Origin: Rhizobium giardinii bv. giardinii H152
GTDB lineage: Bacteria; Pseudomonadota; Alphaproteobacteria; Rhizobiales; Rhizobiaceae
Assembly (NCBI RefSeq): GCF_000379605.1
Contig: NZ_KB902635.1
Coordinates: 82,592-146,591 of the forward strand
Length of the DNA stretch: 64,000 nt
Direction of reading: 5' to 3'
A program made the translations under genes and the position numbers. Below are positions 46,528 through 55,084 of this stretch, piece after piece. How positions within the stretch are numbered: position 1 is the first letter of the stretch; every line of letters starts with the position of its first letter. Under the pieces are notes generated by a model that ran no database searches, was not told the origin of the DNA, and worked only from the letters and a program-made list of their open reading frames with translations.

Positions 46528-46989
46528 TCAAAGCGGCAGCTCCGTCGAGAATTTGAGTTCGCGCAGCACGAAACTCGAGACGACAGTGCGCACATGCGGG
46601 TTGCGCATCAGGTACCGCGTCATGAAAGCCTCGTAGCTTTCGACGTCGCTCGCCCGGATCTTCAGCATGTAGTCGAAGGCGCCGGACAGCGCATAACACT
46701 CCATGATCTCGGGCCGCTCCAGCACCACCGAAGCAAAGGAGGCGACCGCCTCCTCGTGGTGGTCTTCCAGCGTCACATGCGCAATCACGCACAGCTTGAG
46801 ATCGAGCTTGCCGGGATCGAGCAGCGTCACGCGCTTGCGGATGACGCCATCGGCCTCCAGTTCCTGGATCTTCCGCCAGGCCGAACTCTGCGACATGCCC
46901 GCCTTCTCCGCTAGTTCGGCCAGCGACAGGCTGCCGTCGGCCTGCACGAGCTGCAAAAGCTTGCGTTGAAAATTCCCAGTTTCTTTCAT
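46528..46989 (-). CDS. Lrp/AsnC-family regulator
   Basis: A 153-residue Lrp-type regulator from ATG 46989 (MKETGNFQRKLLQLVQADG); a TTG three codons upstream is in frame. GGAGA lies 12 bases before the ATG. The helix-turn-helix is LSLAELAEKAGMSQSSAWRKIQELE, the RAM ligand-binding domain follows (IRKRVTLLDPGKLDLKLCV to the end). Divergent from phhA with a palindrome in the 141-base gap; known Lrp-type activators of aromatic amino-acid catabolism make phhA the likely target (inference). Confidence 0.9.
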   Translation of the reverse strand: MKETGNFQRKLLQLVQADGSLSLAELAEKAGMSQSSAWRKIQELEADGVIRKRVTLLDPGKLDLKLCVIAHVTLEDHHEEAVASFASVVLERPEIMECYALSGAFDYMLKIRASDVESYEAFMTRYLMRNPHVRTVVSSFVLRELKFSTELPL

Positions 46990-47010
46990 TTTCTGCAAGT
47001 TCTCCGAAAA

Positions 47011-47033
47011 TTTCTGCCAATATTATGGCAAAA
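47011..47033. promoter_or_regulatory. Palindromic operator between the Lrp gene and phhA
   Basis: The imperfect palindrome TTTCTGCCA-ATATT-ATGGCAAAA lies between the two divergent genes. TGCCA (47015-47019) and TGGCA (47026-47030) are perfect arms, with T/A-rich flanks. The word TTTCTGC is repeated 21 bases upstream (46990-46996), that is two DNA helix turns, as expected for Lrp-type oligomer binding. Confidence 0.55.
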
Positions 47034-47130
47034 GCCAGCAGGAAAGAAAGGAAAATCCGGCGTTTCGGGAGCATAATTACTCTTGAGGCACCACGCCCTA
47101 GCGCGGGCTGGAATGACGGAGGATCAGAGC

Positions 47131-47922
47131 ATGACGAAGGAAAGCACCTACACTGCCAAGCTGCCCGGCCCGGATGGTTTGTACGACTACACGTCCGAAG
47201 AAGATGCGATCTGGGGCGAACTCTACGAGCGCCAGATGAAGCTGCTGGCAAACATGGCCTGCCGCGAATATCTGGACGGCGTCAAGACGCTTGGCCTCAG
47301 GCCTGACAAGGTTCCGCAACTGCTCGACGTCAACCGGCAACTGAACGAGACCACCGGCTTCGGCGTCGAAGGTGTCCCCGCCCTCATCCCGCCCTCGCAG
47401 TTCTATGAACTCCTGTCACAGGGCAAATTCCCGCTCGCCACCTTCCTGCGCCGCCGCGAGCACATCGACTACATCGAGGAGCCGGACCTGTTTCATGAGG
47501 TGTTCGGCCATTGCCCGCTTTTGACCAACCAGAGCTACGCCAATTTCGTCCGCCGTTTTGGCGAAACTGCCGTGCGCCTCGGCAAGGGCTATTCGTGGCA
47601 CCTGTTCCGCATCTTCTGGTTCACGGTCGAGTTCGGCCTGATCAACACGCCGGAAGGCCGGCGCTGCTACGGCGCGGGCATCGTCTCTTCACCAAGCGAG
47701 GCGAAAGCTGCGATGAAGGGCACTGAGTGCGAATTCCGGCCATTCGACCTCATGAGCGTGCTCAGAACCCCATACCGGATCGATATCGTCCAGCCGATCT
47801 ATTATGTCATCGACAGCTTCGCCGATCTCGAGGCGATCATTGATCAAGATATCGGCGGCATGATCGAGAAGGCGAAATCGCTGGGTGATTTCGCCCCGAC
47901 GTTCGAGGCGAAAGCATCCTGA
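47131..47922 (+). CDS. phhA: Phenylalanine 4-monooxygenase
   Basis: Pterin-dependent non-heme iron hydroxylase turning phenylalanine to tyrosine. The 263-residue catalytic-domain-only protein has iron ligands H122, H127 (EPDLFHEVFGHCPLL) and E167 (WFTVEFGL). Start ATG 47131 (MTKESTYTAKLPG) with GGAGGA upstream. Bacterial type, no N-terminal ACT domain. No pterin recycling gene (pterin-4a-carbinolamine dehydratase) is adjacent. Confidence 0.96.
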   Translation: MTKESTYTAKLPGPDGLYDYTSEEDAIWGELYERQMKLLANMACREYLDGVKTLGLRPDKVPQLLDVNRQLNETTGFGVEGVPALIPPSQFYELLSQGKFPLATFLRRREHIDYIEEPDLFHEVFGHCPLLTNQSYANFVRRFGETAVRLGKGYSWHLFRIFWFTVEFGLINTPEGRRCYGAGIVSSPSEAKAAMKGTECEFRPFDLMSVLRTPYRIDIVQPIYYVIDSFADLEAIIDQDIGGMIEKAKSLGDFAPTFEAKAS

Positions 47923-47931
47923 AGCACATCG

Positions 47932-49053
47932 TCAATAGGCGCGGCTGTCCTTCGGCCAGACGGCGGCAAGCCATCGGTTCAGGGCCCAGGTCGCGGGCCT
48001 TTCGAACCGTGAAAACTGCAAGGCGGATATCAGCACGATGACGCCGAGCGCAACAATGGCTTCGAAAGCCAGCAGACCATAATTGCCGATCGCCCCCTTC
48101 GCGACGACCTTAACGAACAACTGGATGACATAGACGTGCAGCAGATAGGTGGAGAACGACCAGTCTCCGAGGCGCGCAAGCCAAGGCAGGCGCATCGTGA
48201 ACAGCGGGATCGCCCCAAGAACGAAAATCGCTGAAGGTATGCCCCAGATCATATGGCGGATTTCATCGTTATAGATGCCGCTCACGGCCAGCGCCACAAA
48301 GACCGGCGGAAGGCATAGCAGCCAAACAGGGCTGAACCATCTTTGGCTGTGGATCGCTGCGCCATAGTTCCAGATGAGAATACCCAGCACGAATTCCAGG
48401 ATGATCGGCTGCGTATAGAACTCGAAAATCCTGCCGCCGTCGACCAAAGCACCTCCGGCGACGCAAGCGCAAAGCATGAGCGCCGCGACAAGCAGCGTGC
48501 GATCGCCAGACAGCCAGATCGAAGACGCGACAACGCCATAGAAGAAGATTTCGTAGTTCAGCGTCCAGCCGATCATCAGTGCGGGCAGCGTCGTGCCTTC
48601 AATGAAATCCGGCAGAAAAAACAGCGAGAAAAACGTCCTGCTCCAGGATATGTCGGGATTGTTGACGACCGAGGGATAGACCAGACAGAGCACGCAGAAG
48701 GCAAGGGTCATCAGCCAGTAGAGCGGCGCGATGCGGGCCGCCCGGCGCAGCACGAATTCGAGCGGGGAGAACCGGGCTGTTCGGGCTGCGATCATCGCCA
48801 TGATGTAACCGCTGATGACGAAGAATATATCGACCCCGATTGCCCCGATCGCGAAGCCGTGGCCCCAGCCGAACTGTGAACTGAACGATGCGGACAGATG
48901 GTAGAAGACCACCAGCCACGCCGCGATCGCCCGAAGATATTGAATCGAATCGACCATCCCCGCCTGCCCTGGGGCGGCGGCCGCGCGAGGAGCGCCGGCT
49001 GCGCGATGGAACGGTACAAGACCGGCCGTCAAATCAAGTTTTTCCGAAATCAT
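47932..49053 (-). CDS. Membrane acyltransferase (Acyltransferase_3 family)
   Basis: A 373-residue polytopic protein with about ten transmembrane helices of the OafA/ExoZ-type O-acyltransferase family. Near the N-terminus: QYLRAIAAWLVVFYHLSASF (catalytic His) and FFVISGYIMAM, plus RRAARIAPLYWLM. Such proteins acetylate sugars of exopolysaccharide or O-antigen; ExoZ of succinoglycan is a relative. ATG 49053 (MISEKLDLTAGLVPF); a longer frame starts at 49083. It stands alone, but 6 kb from the polysaccharide cluster. Confidence 0.85.
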   Translation of the reverse strand: MISEKLDLTAGLVPFHRAAGAPRAAAAPGQAGMVDSIQYLRAIAAWLVVFYHLSASFSSQFGWGHGFAIGAIGVDIFFVISGYIMAMIAARTARFSPLEFVLRRAARIAPLYWLMTLAFCVLCLVYPSVVNNPDISWSRTFFSLFFLPDFIEGTTLPALMIGWTLNYEIFFYGVVASSIWLSGDRTLLVAALMLCACVAGGALVDGGRIFEFYTQPIILEFVLGILIWNYGAAIHSQRWFSPVWLLCLPPVFVALAVSGIYNDEIRHMIWGIPSAIFVLGAIPLFTMRLPWLARLGDWSFSTYLLHVYVIQLFVKVVAKGAIGNYGLLAFEAIVALGVIVLISALQFSRFERPATWALNRWLAAVWPKDSRAY

Positions 49054-49273
49054 CAAGGATACCTTTTCGTCCCGACAAAGCATGCGTTTCGCATTTCTGT
49101 TTCAAATCGAGACAGACAAGGTGAAAACTGCGTGCCCCGGCACCAGTCCAGCAAGTACCGTGCCAGAAAACGTTAACGATCTTCACCGTGGCAATTCCCA
49201 TTTCCCGATGGGAGATCAGCGGTTATCGTGCGCGCCCTGGCATTTCAGCAGAACGACAAAACACGAGACGATC

Positions 49274-50230
49274 ATGGCCAACAAGACGATAGACCACGCG
49301 ATCACCGCCACGTCGCTGCAGAGCGCGGCGACCGACCCCACCCATGCGGGCATCCTCTCCTTCATGCGGCGGAAATACACCAAGAGCCTGATGGGCGTCG
49401 ATGCGGTCGTCTGGGGCATTCCCTTCGATGCGGCAACGTCCAACCGGCCCGGCGCGCGCTTCGGGCCGCAGGCCATCCGCCGCGCCTCGGCCATCTTCGA
49501 CAACGATCCGCAGTATCCCTTCGAGCGCGACCTGTTCGCGGACATGGCGACCATCGATTACGGCGATTGCCTGCTCGACTATGGCAACCACGCCAAGACG
49601 CCCGCCACCATCGAACGCGAGGCGGCGAAGATCCTGAAGAGCGGCGTCTTCCTGCTGACACTTGGCGGCGACCACTTCGTGACGCTGCCGCTTCTCAGAG
49701 CCCATGCGGCTGTCCACGGTCCCCTCGCCCTTGTCCAGTTCGATGCGCATCAGGACACCTGGGCCGACGAGAAAGGCCGCATCGACCACGGCTCCTTCGT
49801 CGGCCGCGCCGCGCGCGAGGGGCTGATCGACCCGGCAAGTTCCATCCAGCTCGGAATCCGCACCCACGCGCCCGACGATTGCGGCATCCGCATTCTCTAC
49901 GGCTACGACATCGAGGAGATGAGCGCGGGCGAGATCGCCGATATCATTCTCCGTCACGTCGGCGATCGGCCCGCCTATCTCACCTTCGATATCGACTGCC
50001 TCGACCCGGCCTATGCGCCCGGCACCGGCACCCCCGTTTCGGGCGGACCGTCAAGCGCCAAGATCCTGTCGGTGATCCGCAAGCTCGGCGCGCTCGTCAT
50101 CAGGGGCGCCGACGTGGTCGAGGTGGCGCCAGCCTACGACCATGCCGACATCACCGCCATTGCGGCCTCCACCATCGCGATGTATATGCTCGGCCTTCAT
50201 GCCGAACAGCTGGCGGAGCGGCGTGGCTGA
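49274..50230 (+). CDS. speB: Agmatinase (ureohydrolase family)
   Basis: A 318-residue manganese ureohydrolase hydrolysing agmatine to putrescine and urea (or guanidino relatives). Metal ligands sit in GGDHF, DAHQDTW and DIDCLDPAYAPGTGTP. ATG 49274 (MANKTIDHAITATSLQ). The open frame upstream overlaps the acyltransferase leader and was not used. It precedes argC by 81 bases on the same strand, a combination common in rhizobia linking arginine synthesis and polyamines. Confidence 0.9.
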   Translation: MANKTIDHAITATSLQSAATDPTHAGILSFMRRKYTKSLMGVDAVVWGIPFDAATSNRPGARFGPQAIRRASAIFDNDPQYPFERDLFADMATIDYGDCLLDYGNHAKTPATIEREAAKILKSGVFLLTLGGDHFVTLPLLRAHAAVHGPLALVQFDAHQDTWADEKGRIDHGSFVGRAAREGLIDPASSIQLGIRTHAPDDCGIRILYGYDIEEMSAGEIADIILRHVGDRPAYLTFDIDCLDPAYAPGTGTPVSGGPSSAKILSVIRKLGALVIRGADVVEVAPAYDHADITAIAASTIAMYMLGLHAEQLAERRG

Positions 50231-50311
50231 CGTTGTTGTCAAACTGATTCAATTTCATGCCAAAGTGATTCCGCAACAGTGGCTAATCAATTGGCAGGAC
50301 AGGATAAAACC

Positions 50312-51244
50312 ATGAAACCGAAGATCTTCATCGATGGCGAACACGGCACCACGGGGCTGCAGATCCGCAGTCGCATGGCGGGCCGTTCGGATGTCGAACT
50401 GCTGTCCATTCCGGAAGCCGAACGCCGCAACGCCGCCATTCGCGAAGACCTTCTGAACAGCGCCGACGTCGCCATCCTCTGCCTGCCCGACGACGCCTCG
50501 AAACAGGCCGTCGCCATGCTCGAAGGCAACAACAAGGTGCGGATCATCGACACTTCGACGGCGCACCGCATCGCGCCGGACTGGGCCTATGGCTTCGCCG
50601 AGATGGACCAGGGCCAGGCCGGCAGGATCCGCGACGCCCGGCTTGTTGCCAATCCGGGCTGCTACCCGACCGGCGCCATCGGCGTGATCCGGCCGCTGCG
50701 GCAGGCGGGCATCCTGCCGGAAAACTATCCGGTGACGGTCAATGCGGTCTCCGGCTATACCGGCGGCGGCAAGCAGATGATCGCGCAGATGGAAGACCCG
50801 ACCAATCCGGATCACATCACCTCGCCGAACTTCCTTTACGGCCTGACGCTCAAGCATAAGCACGTGCCGGAAATGAAGACCCATGGCCTGCTCGACCGCG
50901 CACCGATCTTCTCCCCGTCGGTCGGCCGCTTCCCGCAGGGCATGATCGTTCAGGTGCCTTTGTTCATCGACCAGCTTGCCGACGGCGCGACGCTTGAAAG
51001 CATTCACGCGGCCCTCGTTGCCCACTATGCCGGGCAGTCTATCGTCGAGGTCGTGCCCCTGGAAGAGAGCGCGAAACTGGCCCGCGTCGACGCCGTCGAG
51101 CTCGCCGGCAAGGGCACGATGAAGCTCTACGTGTTCGGATCGAGCGGCGGCGAGCAGGTCAATCTCGTCGCCCTCCTCGACAATCTCGGCAAGGGTGCGT
51201 CGGGGGCGGCCGTGCAGAACATGGACCTGATGCTGTCGGCCTGA
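50312..51244 (+). CDS. argC: N-acetyl-gamma-glutamyl-phosphate reductase
   Basis: NADPH-dependent enzyme of arginine biosynthesis. The 310-residue length and sequence [12 protein letters not shown] mark the short ArgC type found in alphaproteobacteria. Catalytic cysteine in [12 protein letters not shown], followed by [15 protein letters not shown] 50312 ([12 protein letters not shown]); an ORF extension of 11 codons upstream (from TTG/GTG) was not used. A terminator follows 15 bases after the stop. Confidence 0.95.
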   Translation: MKPKIFIDGEHGTTGLQIRSRMAGRSDVELLSIPEAERRNAAIREDLLNSADVAILCLPDDASKQAVAMLEGNNKVRIIDTSTAHRIAPDWAYGFAEMDQGQAGRIRDARLVANPGCYPTGAIGVIRPLRQAGILPENYPVTVNAVSGYTGGGKQMIAQMEDPTNPDHITSPNFLYGLTLKHKHVPEMKTHGLLDRAPIFSPSVGRFPQGMIVQVPLFIDQLADGATLESIHAALVAHYAGQSIVEVVPLEESAKLARVDAVELAGKGTMKLYVFGSSGGEQVNLVALLDNLGKGASGAAVQNMDLMLSA

Positions 51245-51258
51245 ACCGGCTGGCTGCG

Positions 51259-51278
51259 GCGCAGGCTCTCGCCTGCGC
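51259..51278 (+). terminator. Terminator of argC
   Basis: Eight-base-pair stem GCGCAGGC / GCCTGCGC with loop TCTC, followed by TTCTTC. It sits between two convergent genes, argC and ctaA. Confidence 0.8.
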
Positions 51279-51341
51279 TTCTTCACCGTGCTGATCGGCG
51301 CATCCGCCGTGCCGGGCATGCCCGCACTCGACGCGCTCTGA

Positions 51342-52445
51342 TCAGTCCCGCACTTCGATCGCCAGCGGCCGCGGATATTCCCCGACGAAGGCGCGCCAGT
51401 GGGCAATGGAAAAACCGAGCACGATCAGCGCCCCGCCCTGATGCGCAACGCCCCAGCCGACCGGCACCTGCAGGATCAGCGTGGTGATGCCGATGATCGC
51501 CTGGATCGTCACCAGCCCGAACAGCAGCACCGAACGCCGCGCATGCGTCGTGTCCGGCGCGCTGCGCAGCGAGGCGATCATGTGCATCAGCACGAAGGCG
51601 AACAGCACATAGGCGCCGATACGGTGGACGAACTGCACCGTCTTCGGGTTCTCGAACAGATTGAGCCAGGCCGGCTGCTGGACGAACAGGTCACCCGGCA
51701 CGAGCGAGCCATCCATCAGCGGCCAGGTATTGTAGCTCAGGCCCGCATCGAGCCCGGCGACCAGCGCACCGAGATAGATCTGGAACAGCGCCATCCAGGC
51801 GATGATGGCAGCCATCTTCCTCGAGCTTTTCGTCGGCGCCGGATCGTCCGAATGCGGCGCAAGTCCGCGGCCGATCCAGAGGCAGGAGATGAAGATCAGG
51901 CAGGCGATGACGAGATGGGTTGCAAGCCGGTACTGGCTGACCTCGGTGCGGTCGGCAAGACCGGAGGACACCATCCACCAGCCGATGAAACCCTGAAGGC
52001 CACCCAGAGCCAGAATGCCGATCAGCGGCAGTTTCAAACGCGGCTCGATCTGACCCCTGATCCAGAAGAAGGCGAGCGGCAGGGCGAAGATCAGGCCGAT
52101 CGAGCGTGCCAGCAGCCGATGCGCCCATTCCCACCAGAAGATCGTCTTGAAGCCTTCGACCGTCATATCGCTGTTGAGTTGCGCATATTGCGGGATCTGC
52201 TGGTAGAGCGCGAACTCTTCCTGCCATTCGGCGTCGGAAAGCGGCGGAATCACCCCGTGGATCGGCTTCCACTGCGTAATCGAAAGGCCGGATTCGGTCA
52301 GCCGCGTCGCGCCGCCGACGAGCACCAGCGCAAACAGCGCCAGCACGACCACGCCGAGCCAGATCCTGATCTGGGCGCGATTGCGGCTGACTGAGTCGAT
52401 TTCGCTCCGAAGGCGTTGTTGCGTTGCCAAATCCGTGCTCGCCAT
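51342..52445 (-). CDS. ctaA: Heme A synthase (COX15/CtaA)
   Basis: Converts heme O to heme A for aa3-type cytochrome oxidase. The 367-residue protein has eight transmembrane helices in two four-helix halves with conserved histidines in WWEWAHRLLARS (first half) and FVHRIGAYVL and VAHQGGA (second half); the motif GGATRLTESGLSITQWKP is at residues 46-63. ATG 52445 (MASTDLATQQRLRSE). Rhizobial COX15-type 2. Convergent with argC. Confidence 0.95.
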   Translation of the reverse strand: MASTDLATQQRLRSEIDSVSRNRAQIRIWLGVVVLALFALVLVGGATRLTESGLSITQWKPIHGVIPPLSDAEWQEEFALYQQIPQYAQLNSDMTVEGFKTIFWWEWAHRLLARSIGLIFALPLAFFWIRGQIEPRLKLPLIGILALGGLQGFIGWWMVSSGLADRTEVSQYRLATHLVIACLIFISCLWIGRGLAPHSDDPAPTKSSRKMAAIIAWMALFQIYLGALVAGLDAGLSYNTWPLMDGSLVPGDLFVQQPAWLNLFENPKTVQFVHRIGAYVLFAFVLMHMIASLRSAPDTTHARRSVLLFGLVTIQAIIGITTLILQVPVGWGVAHQGGALIVLGFSIAHWRAFVGEYPRPLAIEVRD

Positions 52446-52628
52446 CGGGAACTCCAGTGTTAAACGGCATGGCCTTGCCTGCGGAGAGGCGGTTTGTCTT
52501 AAAGGCCCGTGCATCAAAGGCGTTGATTTGCACGAGAGCAGCATGCAAAACAAGACTTATCCCTTTGCGGCATGCCGTCGCGGCCCGATGCCGATACACG
52601 GCAAAACCTGCCAACCGGAAAGACGTCA

Positions 52629-52841
52629 ATGCCTGTACGCCTCAGAAAACTGATCGGCACGATCATCATTATCATTCTCGTCGTCATCTATGCGCTGGCA
52701 GCAACCACCTTTGCCTCGCTGCTGCTCGGCACTGCCCCCTGGTGGGTGCACCTTGCCTATTTCTTCTTCACCGGCCTGTTGTGGGTGCTGCCTGCCATGC
52801 TGGTCATCAAGTGGATGGAGAAGCCTGCCAAGCCGCGCTGA
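52629..52841 (+). CDS. Small DUF2842-like membrane protein
   Basis: A 70-residue protein with two transmembrane helices (about 10-31 and 38-60) and a basic C-terminus. The pattern APWWVHLAYFFFTGLLWVLPAMLVIKWM corresponds to the alphaproteobacterial DUF2842 family, of unknown function. ATG 52629 (MPVRLRKLIGTIIIII). Fourteen bases before the phosphoesterase gene, so likely in one unit with it; divergent from ctaA, as is common in rhizobia. Confidence 0.85.
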   Translation: MPVRLRKLIGTIIIIILVVIYALAATTFASLLLGTAPWWVHLAYFFFTGLLWVLPAMLVIKWMEKPAKPR

Positions 52842-52855
52842 GCCGGGGAGACCGC

Positions 52856-53599
52856 ATGAAAATCGCCGTAATCGCCGATATCCATGGCAATGATCTCGCG
52901 CTCGAGGCCGTGCTCGCCGACATTGCGGCTCAGGGTATCGACGATGTGGTCAATCTCGGCGATCACTTCAGCGGCCCGCTCAATGCGGCGCGCACGGCCG
53001 ATATCCTGATCGCGCGCAATTTCCCGTCGATCCGCGGCAATCACGATCGCTGGCTGGTTTCCAAGGCGCCGGCGGACATGGGTCTCTCGGACCGATCGGC
53101 CCATAGCGAATTGCAGCCGCACCATCTCGACTGGCTGCGCACCCTGCCGCCGACGCTCGTTCACCGGCAGGAGATATTCCTCTGCCACGGCACGCCGCAG
53201 GACGATCTCACCTACTGGCTGGAAGATCTGACGACCGAGGGCGTCGTGCATATGTCAAGCCGCCAGCGGATCGAAGGTTTCGCCGCCGGCATCGACTTTC
53301 CCGTCATCCTCTGTGGCCACACCCACATTCCGCGCGCTGTCCGGCTTGCCGACGGCCGGCTGATCGTCAATCCCGGCAGCGTCGGCTGCCCCGGCTATGA
53401 CGACGACGAGCCGGTGTTCCACAAGGTGGAGACCGGCTCACCGGATGCCGCCTACGCCATCATTTCCAAGATGCAACAGCGCTGGGACGTCACCTTCCGG
53501 CGCATACCCTATGATCACATGATCATATCGCACCTTGCGCGTCAGCGCGGTCGCGAGGATTGGGCCAGTGCGCTCGCCAGCGGCTGGCTCGACGGCTAA
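52856..53599 (+). CDS. Metallophosphoesterase (calcineurin-like)
   Basis: A 247-residue enzyme with the five blocks of the YfcE/diadenosine-polyphosphatase-like family: VIADIHGND, NLGDHFSGP, IRGNHDRW, FLCHGTPQDD and LCGHTHIPRA. Metal ions are expected. ATG 52856 with GGGGAG upstream. Substrate unknown. It is the intact paralogue of the frameshifted gene at 28320-29061, sharing all five blocks and length. Confidence 0.88.
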   Translation: MKIAVIADIHGNDLALEAVLADIAAQGIDDVVNLGDHFSGPLNAARTADILIARNFPSIRGNHDRWLVSKAPADMGLSDRSAHSELQPHHLDWLRTLPPTLVHRQEIFLCHGTPQDDLTYWLEDLTTEGVVHMSSRQRIEGFAAGIDFPVILCGHTHIPRAVRLADGRLIVNPGSVGCPGYDDDEPVFHKVETGSPDAAYAIISKMQQRWDVTFRRIPYDHMIISHLARQRGREDWASALASGWLDG

Positions 53600-53804
53600 A
53601 GCGCGCCCTCCGGCGCCTCCATCTCGGCGCCGGTAATCGCCGCAATGTTGCGGGTGATCCCGTGCCCCGGGCCGCTTTAGCCATTCGGTAACCGCATTTG
53701 AGAAAATCCCCGCCAGATCCGGCTCGGCGCGTCCAATTTAAATGAAAATAACGGCATGGTTGCGTAAGAAGGGCGTCATCCATTTTCGGGAACAGCAAGC
53801 GATC

Positions 53805-55073
53805 ATGACGGACGTGGACTTCAACATGATGCCCGTTAACGAGGCTCGCAGCCGCGTCTGGCATGCCCGTCGCGAAGCCGTCCGGGATGTTGTCCTCACG
53901 CGCGACCTCAGGCTGTCGGTTCACGTCAGCATGCAGGCGCTTGAAGCCGATTGGCGAGCACTTGAGGCATCACCTGCCACCTCTTTGCATCAGAGCTTCG
54001 ACTGGTGCGCGGCATGGGCAACTACCCATGCCAGTCAACTGCTGCTGGTGCGCGGCACCATCGATCGCAAGACCGTCTTCATCCTGCCGCTCGAACTGGT
54101 CCGCGGCCGGTTCTTCCGTACGGCCCGCTTCATCGGCTCGCCGCACAGCAACATCAATACCGGCCTCTTTGCTGCCGATTTCGATCCACTCACCCGCGAA
54201 CAGCTTGCCAGCACATTGATTGCGGAGCTCACGACGAAACTGTCGCGCGTCGCCGATATCGTCACGCTGGAAAAGCTGCCGTTCGATTGGCGCGGCGTCT
54301 CGCATCCGCTCGCCTCGCTTCCGGCCGTGCGCAACCAGAATTCCTCGTTCCAGCTACCGCTTCTGGATAGTTTTGAAGCGACGCTCGCCCAGCTCAATGC
54401 CAAGCGGCGGCGCAAGAAATTTCGGGTTTCGGAAAAGCGGCTCGAAGCCCTCGGCGGTTACGAACACGTTGTAGCCACAACGCTAGACGAGCGGCGGCAG
54501 ATGCTGGATCTGTTCTTCGAGCAGAAAGCCATCCGCTTCAAGGCGCTCGGTCTGCCGAATGTGTTTCAGGACTGCGAGACGCTGGCTTTCTTCCACGCAC
54601 TCGCGGCTGTCGGACCAACCGGCGACGGGCAGCCCCTCGAACTGCACGCCATCCGGCTGCGCGGCAAGCACGAGGGCCGCATCGTCGCGGTCGCCGGCCT
54701 GTCGCGCAAGGGCGATCACGTCATCTGCCAATTCGGTTCGATCGACGACGATATTGCCGCCGACGCCAGCCCGGGCGAACTGCTGTTCTATCTGATGATC
54801 CGCAAGTTCAACGCCGAAGGGGTCTCGCTTTTCGATTTCGGCATCGGCGACCAGGCCTATAAGCGCTCCTGGTGCACGGTCGAAACTGTGCAGCGCGACA
54901 TCGTCTTGCCACTGACCCTCAATGGACGTCTGGCTGCATGGGTCCATCAACTGGCCGTGCGGCTCAAGGCCGAGATCAAGAAGAACAAGCGGGCCTACGC
55001 TTTCCTTCAGCGCCTGCGCCAACGCCGACAAGCAACGGGCGGCGCGTTGACCGGCGCCGTCGATGACGACTGA
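53805..55073 (+). CDS. GNAT/CelD-BcsL-like acetyltransferase of the polysaccharide cluster
   Basis: A 422-residue protein of the GNAT/FemAB fold (Acetyltransf_6, related to cellulose-synthesis CelD/BcsL). The fold core is DSFEATLAQLNAKRRRKKFRVSEKRLEALGG and later LELHAIRLRGKHEGRIVAVAGLSRKGD and FDFGIGDQAYKRSWCTVE. ATG 53805 (MTDVDFNMMPVNEARS) is chosen; ATG 53742 is an upstream alternative. Likely modifies a sugar or sugar precursor. It is first in the cluster and convergent with the Wzz gene, 11 bases away. Confidence 0.78.
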   Translation: MTDVDFNMMPVNEARSRVWHARREAVRDVVLTRDLRLSVHVSMQALEADWRALEASPATSLHQSFDWCAAWATTHASQLLLVRGTIDRKTVFILPLELVRGRFFRTARFIGSPHSNINTGLFAADFDPLTREQLASTLIAELTTKLSRVADIVTLEKLPFDWRGVSHPLASLPAVRNQNSSFQLPLLDSFEATLAQLNAKRRRKKFRVSEKRLEALGGYEHVVATTLDERRQMLDLFFEQKAIRFKALGLPNVFQDCETLAFFHALAAVGPTGDGQPLELHAIRLRGKHEGRIVAVAGLSRKGDHVICQFGSIDDDIAADASPGELLFYLMIRKFNAEGVSLFDFGIGDQAYKRSWCTVETVQRDIVLPLTLNGRLAAWVHQLAVRLKAEIKKNKRAYAFLQRLRQRRQATGGALTGAVDDD

Positions 55074-55084
55074 AGCAGCGGCGC

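Noticed and set aside
53523-53924. 133-codon minus-strand frame between phosphoesterase and GNAT genes
   Set aside because: Overlaps the 5' end of the GNAT gene and the 3' end of the phosphoesterase; Arg/Pro-rich shadow composition.
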